Source: Cinclus cinclus (Eukaryota; Chordata; Aves; Passeriformes; Cinclidae). Taken from it: a stretch of DNA of 64,000 nt. The DNA lies in the NCBI RefSeq assembly GCF_963662255.1, contig NC_085047.1, positions 90,206,259-90,270,258 of the forward strand, given 5' to 3'. The translations under genes and the position numbers were made by a program. This document shows, one piece after another, positions 39,893-52,817 of this stretch. Within the stretch, counting starts at the first letter, position 1. The number at the start of each line of letters is the position of its first letter. The notes beneath the pieces are model-generated. The model did no database searches, was not told the origin of the DNA, and saw nothing but the letters and a program-made list of their open reading frames with translations.

Positions 39893-42351
39893 GGAGCCTG
39901 ATGTAAAGAGGAATGCTGCTTTGAGGTGAACCTCAAGGTAGGATTAGAGGGCTACACAGAGTAGATGTTACCAGACTGAAACTGTGATGGTTCTCCCAAA
40001 AGGCTGCAAGTGCCAGTGGGAAAGGCAGCATCACAAAAGGCAGAGCCTGTAGCACCAGAGTAGAAAAACCTCTGTGGATAAATCACTAGAAAGGGCCACA
40101 TATATGCTAGAGAACGGATGTTACTTATTCCATGTCTAATTATTTATTCTTTCCTTACCTATTCCCTGATCTTTTTCATAGAATCTTTTATGCTGTCTTC
40201 ACTTTGTAATGTCAAATTTTGATCTAATGCTATGAATACCCCAACTCCAATAGAACTTCTTTCAAAATTTGTTTTGTGGGGGCAGGAATGAAACCTTTAA
40301 TAAGAAAAAGGAATTTTGTTGTTGGGTTGTTTTTGGTTTGTTTTTTATTAACATTATTTATTCTAGGTAGATGTAAAAATCAGCCAAAATACCTCATGCT
40401 CTGGTTCTTTCCAGTAGCCACTGATTTTGCATAATTTAGAAAGGACTATCTGTAATCCACAAGCTACAGAAAAGGAACTTATCTTCCTTTTCCGTGTGTG
40501 AAGAGAAATAAATATTTATGAACACCAGACTAGGTACAACTCATTAAGCAAACTTCCACTTGCTTACCCTAACTTCTTCAGGTGCAACACAGTTCTGAGT
40601 ACACCTCTCCCAAGAAAAAAAAAGTGTGTATACCCAAGCTTCAGTCTTATTGGTTAAATTTAATTTGCCTATACTTAGCTGTTTACATTAATTTCCGTGT
40701 CAAATTTGTCATTCTGTGTTGAAAAAAAAGGACGATATGTTGTAGGTTGGGATTTAAAATCAGGAGGGTATCAAGGGTCCTGCTGAGAGGGATTAAAGAC
40801 TGACTGACTTCTCATGGTTGAGTTGGTTTTGTGTTGCTTTTTTATGAATACACATGTGCCATGGCAAGCATATACGAATCTGAGGGAAAGCATCTGGAGA
40901 AGAACATTTTCAGGCTATTTTTGTCATAATTCCTATATTTTTAAAGATGCAAATTAAATGAGAGCTCTGAAAACACTTTGTATTTATATTCTTTTTTGGG
41001 TCTATAGGATTTAACAAGCAGATCCAAGTACACATATTAGGCTTATTTAAATATAAATCGCTACATGTCAAAGGCATGCCCACAGGTCCTTAAGGATTCC
41101 TTGCTTTTTTATGTCAGTAGAAATTTTCAGGAAGCTGGGAGGGGATCCCTCAGTAAAGTGTGGGAAAATCCACCCTCTTCCCAGGAGAAAGGGTAAATGT
41201 GGTTAGGTACTGAAAGACTGCTGATTCTTGAGAGATTTTATCATCTGATTTCACTGTAAGGAGTGCAGCTAACAATCCAGAGGAAAGCAAAGCTCCAGTT
41301 CTCACCCACAAATGCTAACCTGGTGAAAAGTAGCATTAAATGAAAGTGGAAGCTTTGCATACCTGCAAAAATGGACCTAGGGGAATAGCCAAGCTCCATT
41401 TTCATGGAAAACATTACCCTGACACTATTTTTTTTTTTTAATTCATTCCCCAGATTCAGAGAAAGTATTGATATTTGGAGTAGAAAAGGTTGTGGTTAAT
41501 TTAATTCACGAGGTAAAGAGGGTGGTGAGTGATACTTGCATCATAACTTGCATTTTCCTAACTTTCTTCTCCAAATTTTGATGACTGGTGTAAAAATTTG
41601 CACATAATTATGGAAATATGTATGTATATGTGTGTGAGTATAATGTGGGTATATATATTTGTAACACATACAGTGTATGCTGTGTATGACTTTTTGCATA
41701 AATGCAAATACATGTATATACATATTTCAAAATGTTTTTTGTCATTGATTGAAAACATTTTTCCTTTAGGTGCAGGAAAGTGTGCAGTCCATTTTCTAAG
41801 TAGGTGGAAACATATTGTTGTTTAGCATAAAGCAGTCTAGAAAGAAACCTGAAAAGAAATTTTACACCTGTCAGTTCATCTGTTGTTGAAGAATTCAACT
41901 TTATTAGTGATGTTGCATATACACATTCTATATTTTGCTGTCTCTGGAAGAAAGAATACAGAAACCAAGAAGGAATTAAGGTCTGACCTTTTGCCTTCCT
42001 GCTTCAGAAATTCTTCAATGCAAAATACATCAAAGTCATCTCTAATTTTTTTTTTCATTTTTCCTTTCCTTTATTGTCAGCTGGATTGTTCAGTTAGCCA
42101 AAGCCATCACAAATTTTTTTAAAACAAGAAGAACCATATCACAAACCAGAAGCTGGTTACTAAATTATTGATTAAAAATATAATTTGTTGGCAAACTTTT
42201 AAGGAAAAGGAATGTTATACTGAATTACTGCCTTGCCTTGATTTTCTGAAAGCAATCTCAGCACCTTCCACCTTTATAATACCAAGTTGTGTTGAAGAGC
42301 AGCAACACATGTAGTAATATTATAACACAGGTTCACATCTTCCTTGTGTTA

Positions 42352-42645
42352 AGGACTCCAGGGATGGATGCATCACTCCAGGTGGGTTCTCATGAGGGTA
42401 GAGTAGAGGAGGAAAATCACCTCCCTCAATCTGCTGCCCAGTTCTTTGATGCAGCCCAGGATGCATTTGGGCTGTCTGGGCTGAGAGTGCACATTGCTGG
42501 CTCACCTTCAGCTTTTCATTAGTGAGAACCCTGAATTCCTTTTCTGCACAAATGGTCTCAATGACTTTTCCCAGTCTGCAGTAATTTTTGGGATTTCTCC
42601 AACCTTTGTGCAGCACCTGGCACTGGGACTTATTGAATTTCCAAA
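42352..42645 (-). mobile_element. CR1 LINE fragment (antisense, end of ORF2)
   Basis: Antisense CR1 is recognised from GGACTCCAGG, ACTCCAGGTGGGTTCTCATG, AATCACCTCCCTC, GATGCAGCCCAGGATGCA and CACATTGCTGGCTCA, followed by the GCACCTGGCACTGGGACTTA segment. It covers the end of the ORF2 region rather than the 3' UTR, and lacks both CR1 termini. Overlapping 75-98-codon frames on both strands here are LINE shadows. Confidence 0.85.
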
Positions 42646-42977
42646 TCTTAGTGTTCGGACAATGCTGTCAGTCACATGGTGCAATTATTGGAGCTGCCCT
42701 TTGCAAGGGCAAGAGTTGGACTTTGATGATTCTTGTAAGAGTATCTAATGTACTTCTCTTTCTGAAACAAAACTGTGAATGCAAAACAAATAATAGCAGG
42801 AATATACACCTTTAATCTTCTCATGCACACTGATGCTAGAAAATTAGTGAATTAAGTAGGTCAGGATAAAACATGAATTATCAATGATGAGAGTGACACC
42901 TTGAGCTCCTTGTTTAATATATATGGGACTGTGCTCACTGTGTTAGTCAAATTGCTGCTAAAAGCCCTTTAGCAGTG

Positions 42978-43032
42978 AAAAAACAAAACAAAACAAAACA
43001 AAAAAAAACCCCAAAAAGCAAAAACAAACAAA
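42978..43032. repeat. (CAAAA)n A-rich repeat
   Basis: CAAAA units run into an A-rich stretch with CCCC interruptions, about 330 bp downstream of the antisense CR1 fragment. Confidence 0.9.
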
Positions 43033-46000
43033 TAACTAAAAATCTCCTGCATCTAAGAGGATTATAGTGTTCCTTAAGTCCACAATAGAACTTGGCTGAT
43101 TTTAGCATCAATAGTAGTTATGCTTTAAGGACAATATACAAAGCCATGAATTTTGTATTTAAAGCATCACTTCACCTTGAGGCATTAGGGTAGTTAATTC
43201 CTTTTTCAATAACAAAAATTTACAATAAAACCAGTCTTCAGCTGATAAAATATCCTTCCTGTGGACTTAAATTCCTACACCTAACAGTGACATAAAATAA
43301 TTAGCTATATGGCCCCTTATGTGGTTTTATGGCTTCTGCCTTCTGTATTTGTTTCTATTAACTCGTTATGTGGCCCCAGATGAGCAAAATGCTCATGTGC
43401 ATGCTTAAATTTCAGTTGTGCTCACTGAATATATGTGTAAATGCTTTGTAAAGTCATAGCCCATTGAATTCTAAGATGACCCAAAACAGATGTTTCTGTT
43501 CACTCTCCATTTCCGCAGGACAATACATCTCTTCATTGTTCATTCATTTTGAACTTAGCTATCTAACTGCTAACAAAGGAGGCATTTATTTTTAAACCAG
43601 TGAATTCTCTTTTTCCAGGATTGCCTATTTTAAACAACAAAGTATTTAATCCCCCTTATTATTAATCGGTACAGTACTGGTCCTGGGGTAGCTCACACTG
43701 AGAAATAGATTACTGGGAGAGTACGTTTCCTACAGCTATTTAGAGCTTTACATGCTTTGGAGGTGTGGTTGGTTTTTTTCTCCTTTTTTCCTTGTTTTGC
43801 CCGCAAAGAATCCACAGAGTAATGGGAGAAGACAAAGCTCATCACAATTGACATTTCAGTCACTGCTTTGTTTGACTGCAAGGTTTAGTAGAGGTTTATT
43901 CATGCCAATAAATGGAGGCCATATCTGATTTTCTTTCTTTTAGAAATGCAACAGAGAGGACTGTCTCACTTGGCTGGCTCATGATGGAAGAATGATCTTT
44001 TTTCAGCTTTTTTTCTCTACTGCAGCTTTTGCATAGAAAGTCTAGATGCCTTCTGTTCATTTCAAGAAGCCATTGTAGACTAAATGTTCAAAGACTGGCA
44101 GACTTCCCTCAGATAATTATGAATATTTTACTTGTGTCTGGTTTTGGTAGTGCTGTTGAACACTTGATAATGTCAAAACAAGCACTTATAGCTGATGCTG
44201 AAAGATGCTGGTGGCAACAAATACTGCTGCTCATAAATAGCCTTGTCATCACTGTGCAGTTCTGAAGTAGTGAAGTAAACATTGTTATATGAGTGTAAGA
44301 TACACAAATACAGATCCAGGAATAATGTATCAGCAGTGATGAAAAAAAGCCCTTTGTTTCTATATTGCTTGTTCAAAGCAAGCTAAAGGATGTTTACAGC
44401 ATCCACTATTTAGGTGCACAGGGTATAGTTAGTGATACTATTTTCCATCTTAATAAATAGCTGGACAAGTTTCTGTAACAAAACTTACAAACCGGACCCC
44501 TGATTTCTAAGATGTCATTATGTACATGCCCCTTGTTGATGTGGCTGTGGATGGTGCATAGCCTTTCCATCTAGTGGTTAGATGGATGGGATGCCATATA
44601 TTCTTCATAACCTTTCAAGATGTTCACAGCTGAAAATGGGAGCAGTTAAAATATGAAGGAATGCTTTATGAGAAAAAGCACATAGCTACATTAAGTAAGG
44701 AGGAGAGAGTAGGGTAAATGTGAAAAAGAAAACACAGGGGAATTCAAAACTGTCAGTTTAGCTCCTCATTATTGAAGCTTCCTCTTCTTAATAGCTAACT
44801 TTGGCCCAGCTCCCTTCCCTTACATATATAAAAAAAACCATCTTGCCCATGGATGATGGGAATATGATGGACTGACTGCACATGTGCCTCTGGCACTGTA
44901 GGCTTCGCAGCTGCCTTACAATCACTATGCACAAACATCCTTCAGGTCTTTCCTGGCACTTCTGCCTTCTTCTGAGTAGATGAAGTGCCACCAGTATTCC
45001 TTTGGTCCCATAAGTCATGCCCAGATAAATCCAGAGAGAGCTGAGCAGGGGGTTGCAGTAGGTCAAATTTTTGGCTCTGGAGCACAGGAAGGGGCAGGCT
45101 GTCCCTCTGGGCAAGGCAGTACTCAGGGCTCTTCTTCGTATGAAGTTATTTGATGGCTAAACATATATATATATAAAGCAGTGAATCCCTGCCCAGAGGC
45201 AGGTAGCTGCTGTCTCCTTTTGTTTGGGCTGGAAAGCTCCAGTGTTTGGCCTGACAAAATCCCATGGACTCAGCTGTGATTGCCATTTGGCTGCTCCCTC
45301 CAGAAACAGGCTGACTGAACCAGTTGACTTGGACAGGGATGAGGTCTGGACTGATGACCACAATGCTTAAATTGGGTAACCAGAACCTGTTGCCTTAAAA
45401 TAATTTCCTATGACCTACAGTCCTATTATTATCTCCCATACCATTGTACAGCAGTGTATATGTGTTTGGAAGATTTACTTCTCTTCTGCAAGGACAGACC
45501 CATTCCCTTTTCTCTTTAAGGGAAGGACGGGCTCATTCTCCTTAGAGAAAGTCAAGCTTCCTCTAGGTCATACCTTTTCCTCTGGGTCCTTATTGTGACA
45601 GGGCCACACATTTGTCTGCATCCAGTTTAAAGGCTTTTCTCTCTCCATGCAGAGTACCTGTCATAGCAGATATTTTTATTTCTTTTCTTATATCTCCAAC
45701 CTAACAATCTCCACAGTTACAGCAAAAGCTTTTTGCACCTCTTTTACTAATCCATCCCCTTGTCTTTGATTTACAACCTCTCCAGACTCTCACCAGTGCT
45801 GTTGAAATTTTCTATGCTTTGCTCAGAGCTCTCCAGTTCCATCTTTTACAAATCATGGATTAGCAATGCAGCCCATCACTTGGTGAGTGATGTATCTGCT
45901 CTCTCATCAGCTGTGGATGCAGCTTTTGAGGTCAACCGATCAATGTGTCACTTGGGCTCCTTCTGAGGACACTCCTACCATGCCAGCCTCCTCACTGAAC

Positions 46001-49000
46001 ACCACCCTGGCTTCTCCCACACTCTGTGGCCTGTCACATCTGATGTACGTGCTCAGCATGCTGCCCTAGTGATCTAAGTAGTGGTATTTTTTGTGTCAGA
46101 TTGACTAGAAAAAAAGTGTTTGGTATATGTGAGTTGCAGCATGGCTGCAGGATGAATCCAGACCAGAGCTAATTGTGCCACTGTTATGCTCAGTGCTGGA
46201 GATTAGACAGGCTCTCCTGTCACTGCCTTCAGCTGAGTTCTGAAAAACCAAAACATTTCTGCTGCTTCCCAGGACGAAAGTAGGGGAGAAACACAACTTC
46301 CTCATTAAAAACCCCTCAAGAACCAATTCTCCAACTTTCTTTTCTTCAAATATAGTGGTTTCCCAACCTTTATATTGCTAAATTTTGCTGGAGATGATAT
46401 TTGTCCCAGAGAAAACAACTGAGTTTATAGCAAAGAAGTTTTTTTCTAGCCATCCTACATAAGTACAATCTCATCTCAATGGGCCAGTATTTCTTGTGCT
46501 ATTTTAAAATGTCATTTAGATCATCTAAGTGTTTTACATTTATACTGTAACCCTGTATGTTCACATTTAGACAGAGTTTTACAAGTTCAGCTATTCTAGA
46601 ATATTATTTGAATTTATTTTTTCCCATCATTATCTGATGCTCTTCTACCAGCTGGATATCCAGGGAAGCACTTCCATCTGACTACTGAAAATGCAGTGTA
46701 GCAACTGCATTAAATTTCCCAGTAGTTTTAAAATATCAAATAGCAAATAACAAAATAATAAAGCTTTTAATGTTAAAATGTCTACTGCTTTTTCACCTGC
46801 AGAAGTGTAATCCTTCTACAGGTTACATGAACCTGAGTTATATTCTGCTGGAGGCCTTCCAGTACCTATAAGCAGACAATTTTTAAAGGAAACACCTTCT
46901 AAAGGTAGGCTGAAAACTGCAAAAGGCAATGAAACCAAGAATGTGAGGACAAATATGGTACATGATTTCAAAACTTCCCTTCCTATGGAAATGACCAAAA
47001 GATGTGAAAGTGGAAGGATACATGCCAAAACTAACATCCATAGCCACTCTACTTTTAGACATCTTTCCTTCCTTTGTTTATGATCTCTGTTTTGTCTGTG
47101 CAGATGGTAAATTGTTGCAAACTCTTCAAGACACATATCTAAATACAGAGCAAAAATGTGTTGCCTGATCCTTCTGTGTTTATTGAAGATCTTCAGCTGT
47201 GGATGCCATGGCTAACTGGGACTTTGCATTCCTCGCTTAATATTTAATTTGTAGCATAGCTACAGTTTACATGGGATCCTGGATTCATCAGTCAGAGAAA
47301 TTTCCCATTAGTCACGAAAAATTTAGTTCAAATAAGCAATACAGGATTGGACAATTATGTTTTTTCAATCTAAAGTAAATATAACATAAACAGGTAGCAA
47401 TCTTAGTAAAAAAGTAGTCCCAAGTCTTCTCAGAAAGGATAGACTTTATTTTGTTATTGCCTTTTTGTAGAAAATCATTAAAAAACAGTCAGGAAAAATA
47501 CTTATTCTTTTTGGGCAGATGAAGTTAGTGTGTGCTTCATTGACAGGAGCATTTCCACTGAAACTCCAGATAGAACCAAGCACGTTAGAAGCCTAGAGTC
47601 AAAATGAACTAAAAAGAAACGGTAACCATATTACTTTGTCTTCATATGTACCTTATACAGTCACTATATATGTATTTAGCTCACAATCTGATCCATAAAT
47701 GCATACATTATGGAAAAAGATCCACACTACAAAGAGGTAGAAAAAGCTCTGACTATTTCCTTGGCCTGTGCAAGGTATGTGTCAGGCAACAACAAATGGC
47801 ATTTGACAAGGGTGGTTGGTGACCTCCGCCTTTAACTGTGTTCTATTCATTTACCTGCATCAGTTTAAACCTAGTGATTTAAAATTTTCTTTAAATTGTT
47901 TGATTAAGTAAAGTTTGGATGTGTTCCATTACACAGAGCTGGTTTTGCTTATTTATGTTTGTAGTTTTACATGGGATTAATTCCCCCAGGTGCAATTGAC
48001 TCTCAAGTGCTGCATTTAAGAGGCAAAAAAGACCTTAAAGTGGACATAAATTAGATTTGGCTGAGTACACGGATCAATCAGTATAGTTTATACATTTGAA
48101 TAGTTGCTGAAGTCCTGCTAGCACATCTGGGTTTGCTAAACACATGCTGGGGTAAGGCTGAGGAATCAACTGTAACTTCAGAAGACCAGTGTGCTGAGTC
48201 TCCATCTAGAGTCAGCAGAGAGAGCCTCTCCAAAATTAACGTCCTTGCAGAGTTTGTTTTTGATTTTTAGGAAATGAGCTTGTTCTTCACTGTTACCACC
48301 AACGCACTTCTGTAGCTGTCTACAGAAAAATGTATTCACACCAAGGCTTAAAAATAACAGTTAGCTGTTACTTTAATGTTAAAGTTTTATCTTAGAGCTC
48401 TAGACTCCCAAAGGGCATGATGCTTCAATCCAGTACAGGTTAAAGGAGAATAAATTTTGAAGCACATTATAAATACTTCCACAGCAGATTTGCCCACGCA
48501 CTGTAACTACTGGCAAATTCATGGTAGCTAGATAGACTCCTTACCATCACTCTAAAACTGCTCATTTACACCTGCTTTTCCTGTTTAGCCAATTCTACTC
48601 TGTTTCCCCAAAAAACCCAATGAACCACAATGAATCAGTGTTCAGCACACTTTTTTAAGAGCACAAAAACCTGTTTCTAACCGTTATCAGGAGTGAAGCC
48701 CTTTTATCAAAATGGTTAATATCTGGAGGAAATAATCTAGAAAGAGTGAATCCTACCACTTAAAACTTCATCAAGTGATTCAGCAAGGCTTCTTTGGTGT
48801 CCCCCTCCAAGTATGACCATTGCTAACACTATGCCAGGCCAGCTGAGGCTTTATCTAGTGTTGAAAAGATCTAAGGACAGAGATACTAAGCACAGTCCCA
48901 GTGTTGCTCTGCTATTTCCACACCCTTAACAGAAAATACTTCTGGTTGTTCGGATGTGCTATGTAAAGCTTCTTCATCTCAAGTAAGTTCTGTGTACCAG

Positions 49001-49366
49001 CATAATTTGAATGAAAACATAGTACATTTACACAAAATTCCATACCTTAAAAGCAACTGCAGATGACCTAACATCTATTAAGGACTAGATGCTTTGTCAC
49101 TTTTCTACCTTTGCTCCAACCTCCACTGGGACTCTGGCTCATGCTGGCGTGTAGTGTGGTCTCTGAAGAGCTTCCCCTAGTGCCTAATGGAGATGATGAA
49201 AGTCTTTTTACTGCATTCAATCACTTTTGGGTTTGAATTTGTTTTGCTTCTGGAACTACTGTGTTGATTGTTATTGCTGATCCAAGACCACAGTCCCAGG
49301 TTGTTCATGCAGTCAATCCAACAGCTCCGTTTCTTAAATTTTATCTCTTTTTAAACCTTTCCCTAG

Positions 49367-49600
49367 GTTGGAAAAATCCACAAGAATGCTGCCCGCAAAA
49401 GAGAATACCACGTCCTGTTCATGGTGATCACTACAGTTATCTGTTATCTGGTGTGCTGGATTCCATATGGGGTTATAGCATTACTGGCAACATTTGGCAA
49501 GCCGGGTGTTGTGACTCCAGTTACAAGCATCATACCTTCCATCCTAGCAAAAAGCAGCACTGTTTGCAATCCCATTATCTACATACTTATGAATAAGCAG
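49367..49600 (+). CDS. TMTOPS: TMT-type opsin, internal exon B (TM6-TM7, retinal lysine)
   Basis: This is the next recognised exon of the same gene: 234 bp, exactly 78 codons, phase 0 at both ends, and so directly joinable to exon A. The acceptor is a pyrimidine-rich tract ending CCCTAG (49361-49366) and the donor is GTAAG at 49601. It starts VGKIHKNAARKREYH (third cytoplasmic loop). TM6 carries CWIPYG, the CWxP toggle. ECL3 follows (FGKPGVVTP). TM7 has SILAKSSTVCNPIIY, with the Schiff-base lysine codon at 49550-49552 (bovine Lys296 equivalent) and the NPxxY motif. The exon ends ILMNKQ, just before helix 8. All residues needed for chromophore binding and activation are present. The C-terminal exon that should begin at helix 8 was not recognised downstream. 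Family knowledge: TMT opsins are blue/green-sensitive, bistable photoreceptors expressed in brain and retina. Confidence 0.95.
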
Positions 49601-52404
49601 GTAAGACATACGTTATTTTTAAATTGTATTTTGTTCAGGGTCCATCAGACATTCTTGACCATTGTGACTGCCAGTCTTATAAATGTATCTTTAAGGACAA
49701 TGAAAGCTTGTCCAAACAATACCACTGGAGTCTTGGGGTGGAAGGGTTTGCAAACAACAGCATACTGCTAGATAAGAATGGAAAAATGTTTGCTTACTGA
49801 AATTGCTTGTGTTCTTCTGAGGGCACACTGGGTATTAATTTGTACCCTTCAGAGTTAGTAGCCAAAGGTATTTACAGGAAAAATACTCAAACATTTTATG
49901 AGGTTGAGGAGTGAGAGTGGGAAATGGACAAGGAGACAAGGGGATTTCATGACCTTGAAAAGAAAATAAATGAGACCATTTGTAAACATCATTTTAATGA
50001 TAGACCCCCTTGAAACCAAATATCATCACAGTTACTGGTTTTGTGGCTATCTACATCCTTACTGGTAAATTCACAATTCAGCTACATGCCAAAATAGATA
50101 ATGAATTTTGTCTCATGAGCACCAAGGCATATTCTAAAAATGACTACATCCTGTTCAGGCATTCCTGTAAATGCCATTTTCAGTACTCAAAAGTGAGCCT
50201 CCTAATGTTTCTGTGCTGACAATTCTGACTCTAAAGTTTGATAATGGCAGGTCTGGAGGTTTTAAAAGTATTTTGCACTTTTAAGGAAGCAAATATGAAA
50301 AATACGCATGGTCTATGAAAACCTTTTTTTATTAAATTGCATGTTATAGGTTGCTCTCAGTTTTCTTTTTTCACTATGTCCATTACATTATTGCAAAGCA
50401 AGGAAACACCCTTAAACTTTTCTTACTTAGTGTATGCTGGAGTCCATCCTTAGTATTTATCAACAGCAGCATTATATTATTATAGAGCTGAGATGAGAGA
50501 AAAATAACAGCCAAATATATTCAAGATTTGCCACAGCCTGAGATCATGCTTGGCCTGCTTCATCTAACCTATAATTTCTTAAACAACAAAAGAATCTACT
50601 CTTGGAATTTGAGGGAAAAAATCTCAAGCAAGCTGTGCAACTTCCCTGAAATCAGAAGGAAAAAGTTCTACTGCCTTCCCCAAGACCAGGGCTTCATTTC
50701 CAAAGTCCAGTTTGAGCTGATATTAAAGTAAATAGAACATTCCATTTGAAAAGTGTTTATGCTGAAGAAAACCAGTAACTTTCCCCCTTACCTTTTATGA
50801 TTCTTATGAAAACTTCTCAACAGCAGCATCTGTCTTGCTTCTTTATTCTCTGAACACTTTGACTGAGCTCCTTGACTTAGAGATGATCTGATTGTGCTAT
50901 AATAACTGGACCAGGTTATATAATATTGATATCAGATACATTTTGGCATTGTCTTTACACATGGAGATGTGATGAGCCACCCTGAAAGGGCGGAGCTTGG
51001 TCAGATTTGAGATAAATACTTTTTACTAATCAAACCAAAATGATAGCTAATGTGCAGCATTAACCTGCAGCTCTCCTCTGCTGTGCCACTGTGTTTTAGC
51101 AGTGAAAATAATTGGTTTTAACTGACACTGAGAAATGTGCGTCACTCAAAAAGGCGAAACCCATCCCTTTGTTCCTCCTCCTTTCAGAACAGGAACAATA
51201 GCAACACCCCCATTCAATGTGTCACTGGTGTTCTTGGCACTTCTGTAGTTCTCACACTTTCTTGTAAATTTAACGCCTCAGGGAAAAGAAGTTGTTAATC
51301 TTCCTGGCACTCAGCTTTCCTGGTCTTCTTGCCTAGATGAGAATTGTCACGGAAGGCTGGTGCCTCCCAACACAGAAATTATCTGGCCTGCATTTTTCAC
51401 AGTTCTCTGCAGATGTGAGGTATCACAGTAGGTATTTACTCCTGCACTTTATAAATATACAGAACATACAGCATAATTTTTAGCTCTCTATGTATAAATC
51501 TTTTTGCTCAGGGAAATGCCCTGAAGATTGGAAAACTGTGCTGGTTGACTGCAGCTGTGGTGTTAGCTTCCAGCTGTCATAAATCTGTGCAGAGTATTGT
51601 GGAACCACCAGCCTCTGAGTCAGCTTTAAAACACATCATACAGAGCACATCCTTAAAATATTTCTCAAGCAGTCCCTGAGTCACTTTCATGGTCCTGGAA
51701 ATTTAGAGAAAGAGTTTTGTCTTTGGCACTGCTCACTGTACTGACCTGAGGTGGTAAATCACTGAGGAAAATAGTGAATTTCTATTCACTAGAGGAACTA
51801 TTCGCTGCAGGAACTCCCTCAGATGGGATGGAACGAGGTGTACTGCAGTCCTTCCTCCTGTGCTGTCCTCCAGGAGGAGAGAGATGCACTGTTTAAGCTG
51901 GACTGTCACTGGGCTCATTACACGCCAGGCAGACATCAAGATTCACTGACAAAACTCAAGCACTAGCTGCCTGAGACCAAATGATGCTGGGGTGAAGCTG
52001 GAGACAGTAGAGATTCCATTTTCCTTGTTCTCACTTTACGGAAGGCTATTTTGGCTCTTGGCAGTATGACTGTGTGTGCCTGGGACAGCTTCCCCAAAGG
52101 GCAGGTCCCAAAAAGGCAGCACACAGCCAAGTATCTGGGCAAGGTCAGCGTGCTTACACTTTCAGCCCATCAGTCCTTTAGAATTATACAGTTAATGTTG
52201 TTGTGCAGATACTTTTTTTCATCTTCTACCTCTCCCAGTGTCTTTTATTCCCATCACACATCCCTGTCAAGTTCCCATTGTTCAAACTTCCACTCATGCA
52301 GCTACCCCAAACAGATTTTTAATGACAGCTCTTACTACCTTCCTTTTACCATGGTGGTGCTGACAGAAACCTGCTCTTTCACATGTTACACGCAAGCAAG
52401 AATT

Positions 52405-52817
52405 TGTTGGAGAATACTTTGTAAGGGTAGTGCAGGAGGCAATCTTTCCCAATGAATTACAGCTGTACTGATTGCCAAGAAGTGGAGACAGCCTTGCCTG
52501 CCCAATGAGGATGAGCATTATAAAAGAGTGAGTCAACTAGTGTAGAGTAAGGTGTAGTTGAGATGGAGTTGGAGAGTCTGCTAGCTGTGAGGAGCCAAGG
52601 TACAGACAAGGTTAGGTGGCCAGGCAAGGGACAGCTTGGGATTTAGCCAGTCATGCAGAAGGAAGAAGGAAACTTGCAGCTAGGAGAGAAGGAGTCAGTG
52701 CTGTGGGGAGCTCTCTGTAAGAAAAGGAGTCAGAGTTCACTGAGAGAAGGCATGAAAAGTTTTTAATAAAGGACTGGTGATGGTGCCAGGCATGTCCATC
52801 TTGACATAATTGCAACA
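52405..52817 (+). mobile_element. probable older solo LTR (413 bp)
   Basis: The ends are TGTTGGAG (52405) and GCAACA (52817), giving a short imperfect inverted repeat TGTTG/CAACA. The 6-bp flanks AGAATT (52399-52404) and AGTATT (52818-52823) match at five of six positions, as expected for an aged target duplication. In + orientation there is a CCAAT motif just upstream of TATAAAA (52519-52525), and AATAAA at 52765-52770 about 50 bp before the end. The order CCAAT, TATA, polyA signal, CA end is that of a retroviral LTR. No internal retroviral sequence is seen on either side. It shares the first eight bases (TGTTGGAG) with the minus-strand start of the 16421-16922 LTR. Confidence 0.6.

Larger units (their letters stand above)
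21138..49366 (+). other. opsin intron between exons A and B (28,229 bp)
   Basis: The intron starts GTAAGC and ends TAG, and joins two phase-0 exon boundaries. It holds two CR1 fragments, a compound triplet microsatellite, a large CCCTT tract, a polypyrimidine stretch and several simple repeats, all listed separately. No exon of another gene was recognised on either strand. Open frames within it lack recognisable motifs, coding-like composition or convincing splice sites. Stretches of more than 300 bp not listed elsewhere (21740-23150, 23190-28940, 29850-31840, 31920-35590, 35730-39560, 39900-42350 and 42650-49366) show nothing I can name. Confidence 0.85.

Noticed and set aside
39502..39936. 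134- and 144-codon open frames on both strands
   Set aside because: Translations of the CCCTT/AAGGG array (FPSLP and GREGK repeats), not proteins.
51187..51300. Possible last opsin exon: good polypyrimidine acceptor (CTCCTCCTTTCAG) followed by about 37 open codons
   Set aside because: The predicted start (NRNNSNTP) does not look like opsin helix 8. The acceptor-like sequence with GAACAATAGCAAC also resembles the body of an ancient MIR/CORE-type SINE, so chance or an old repeat is likelier.
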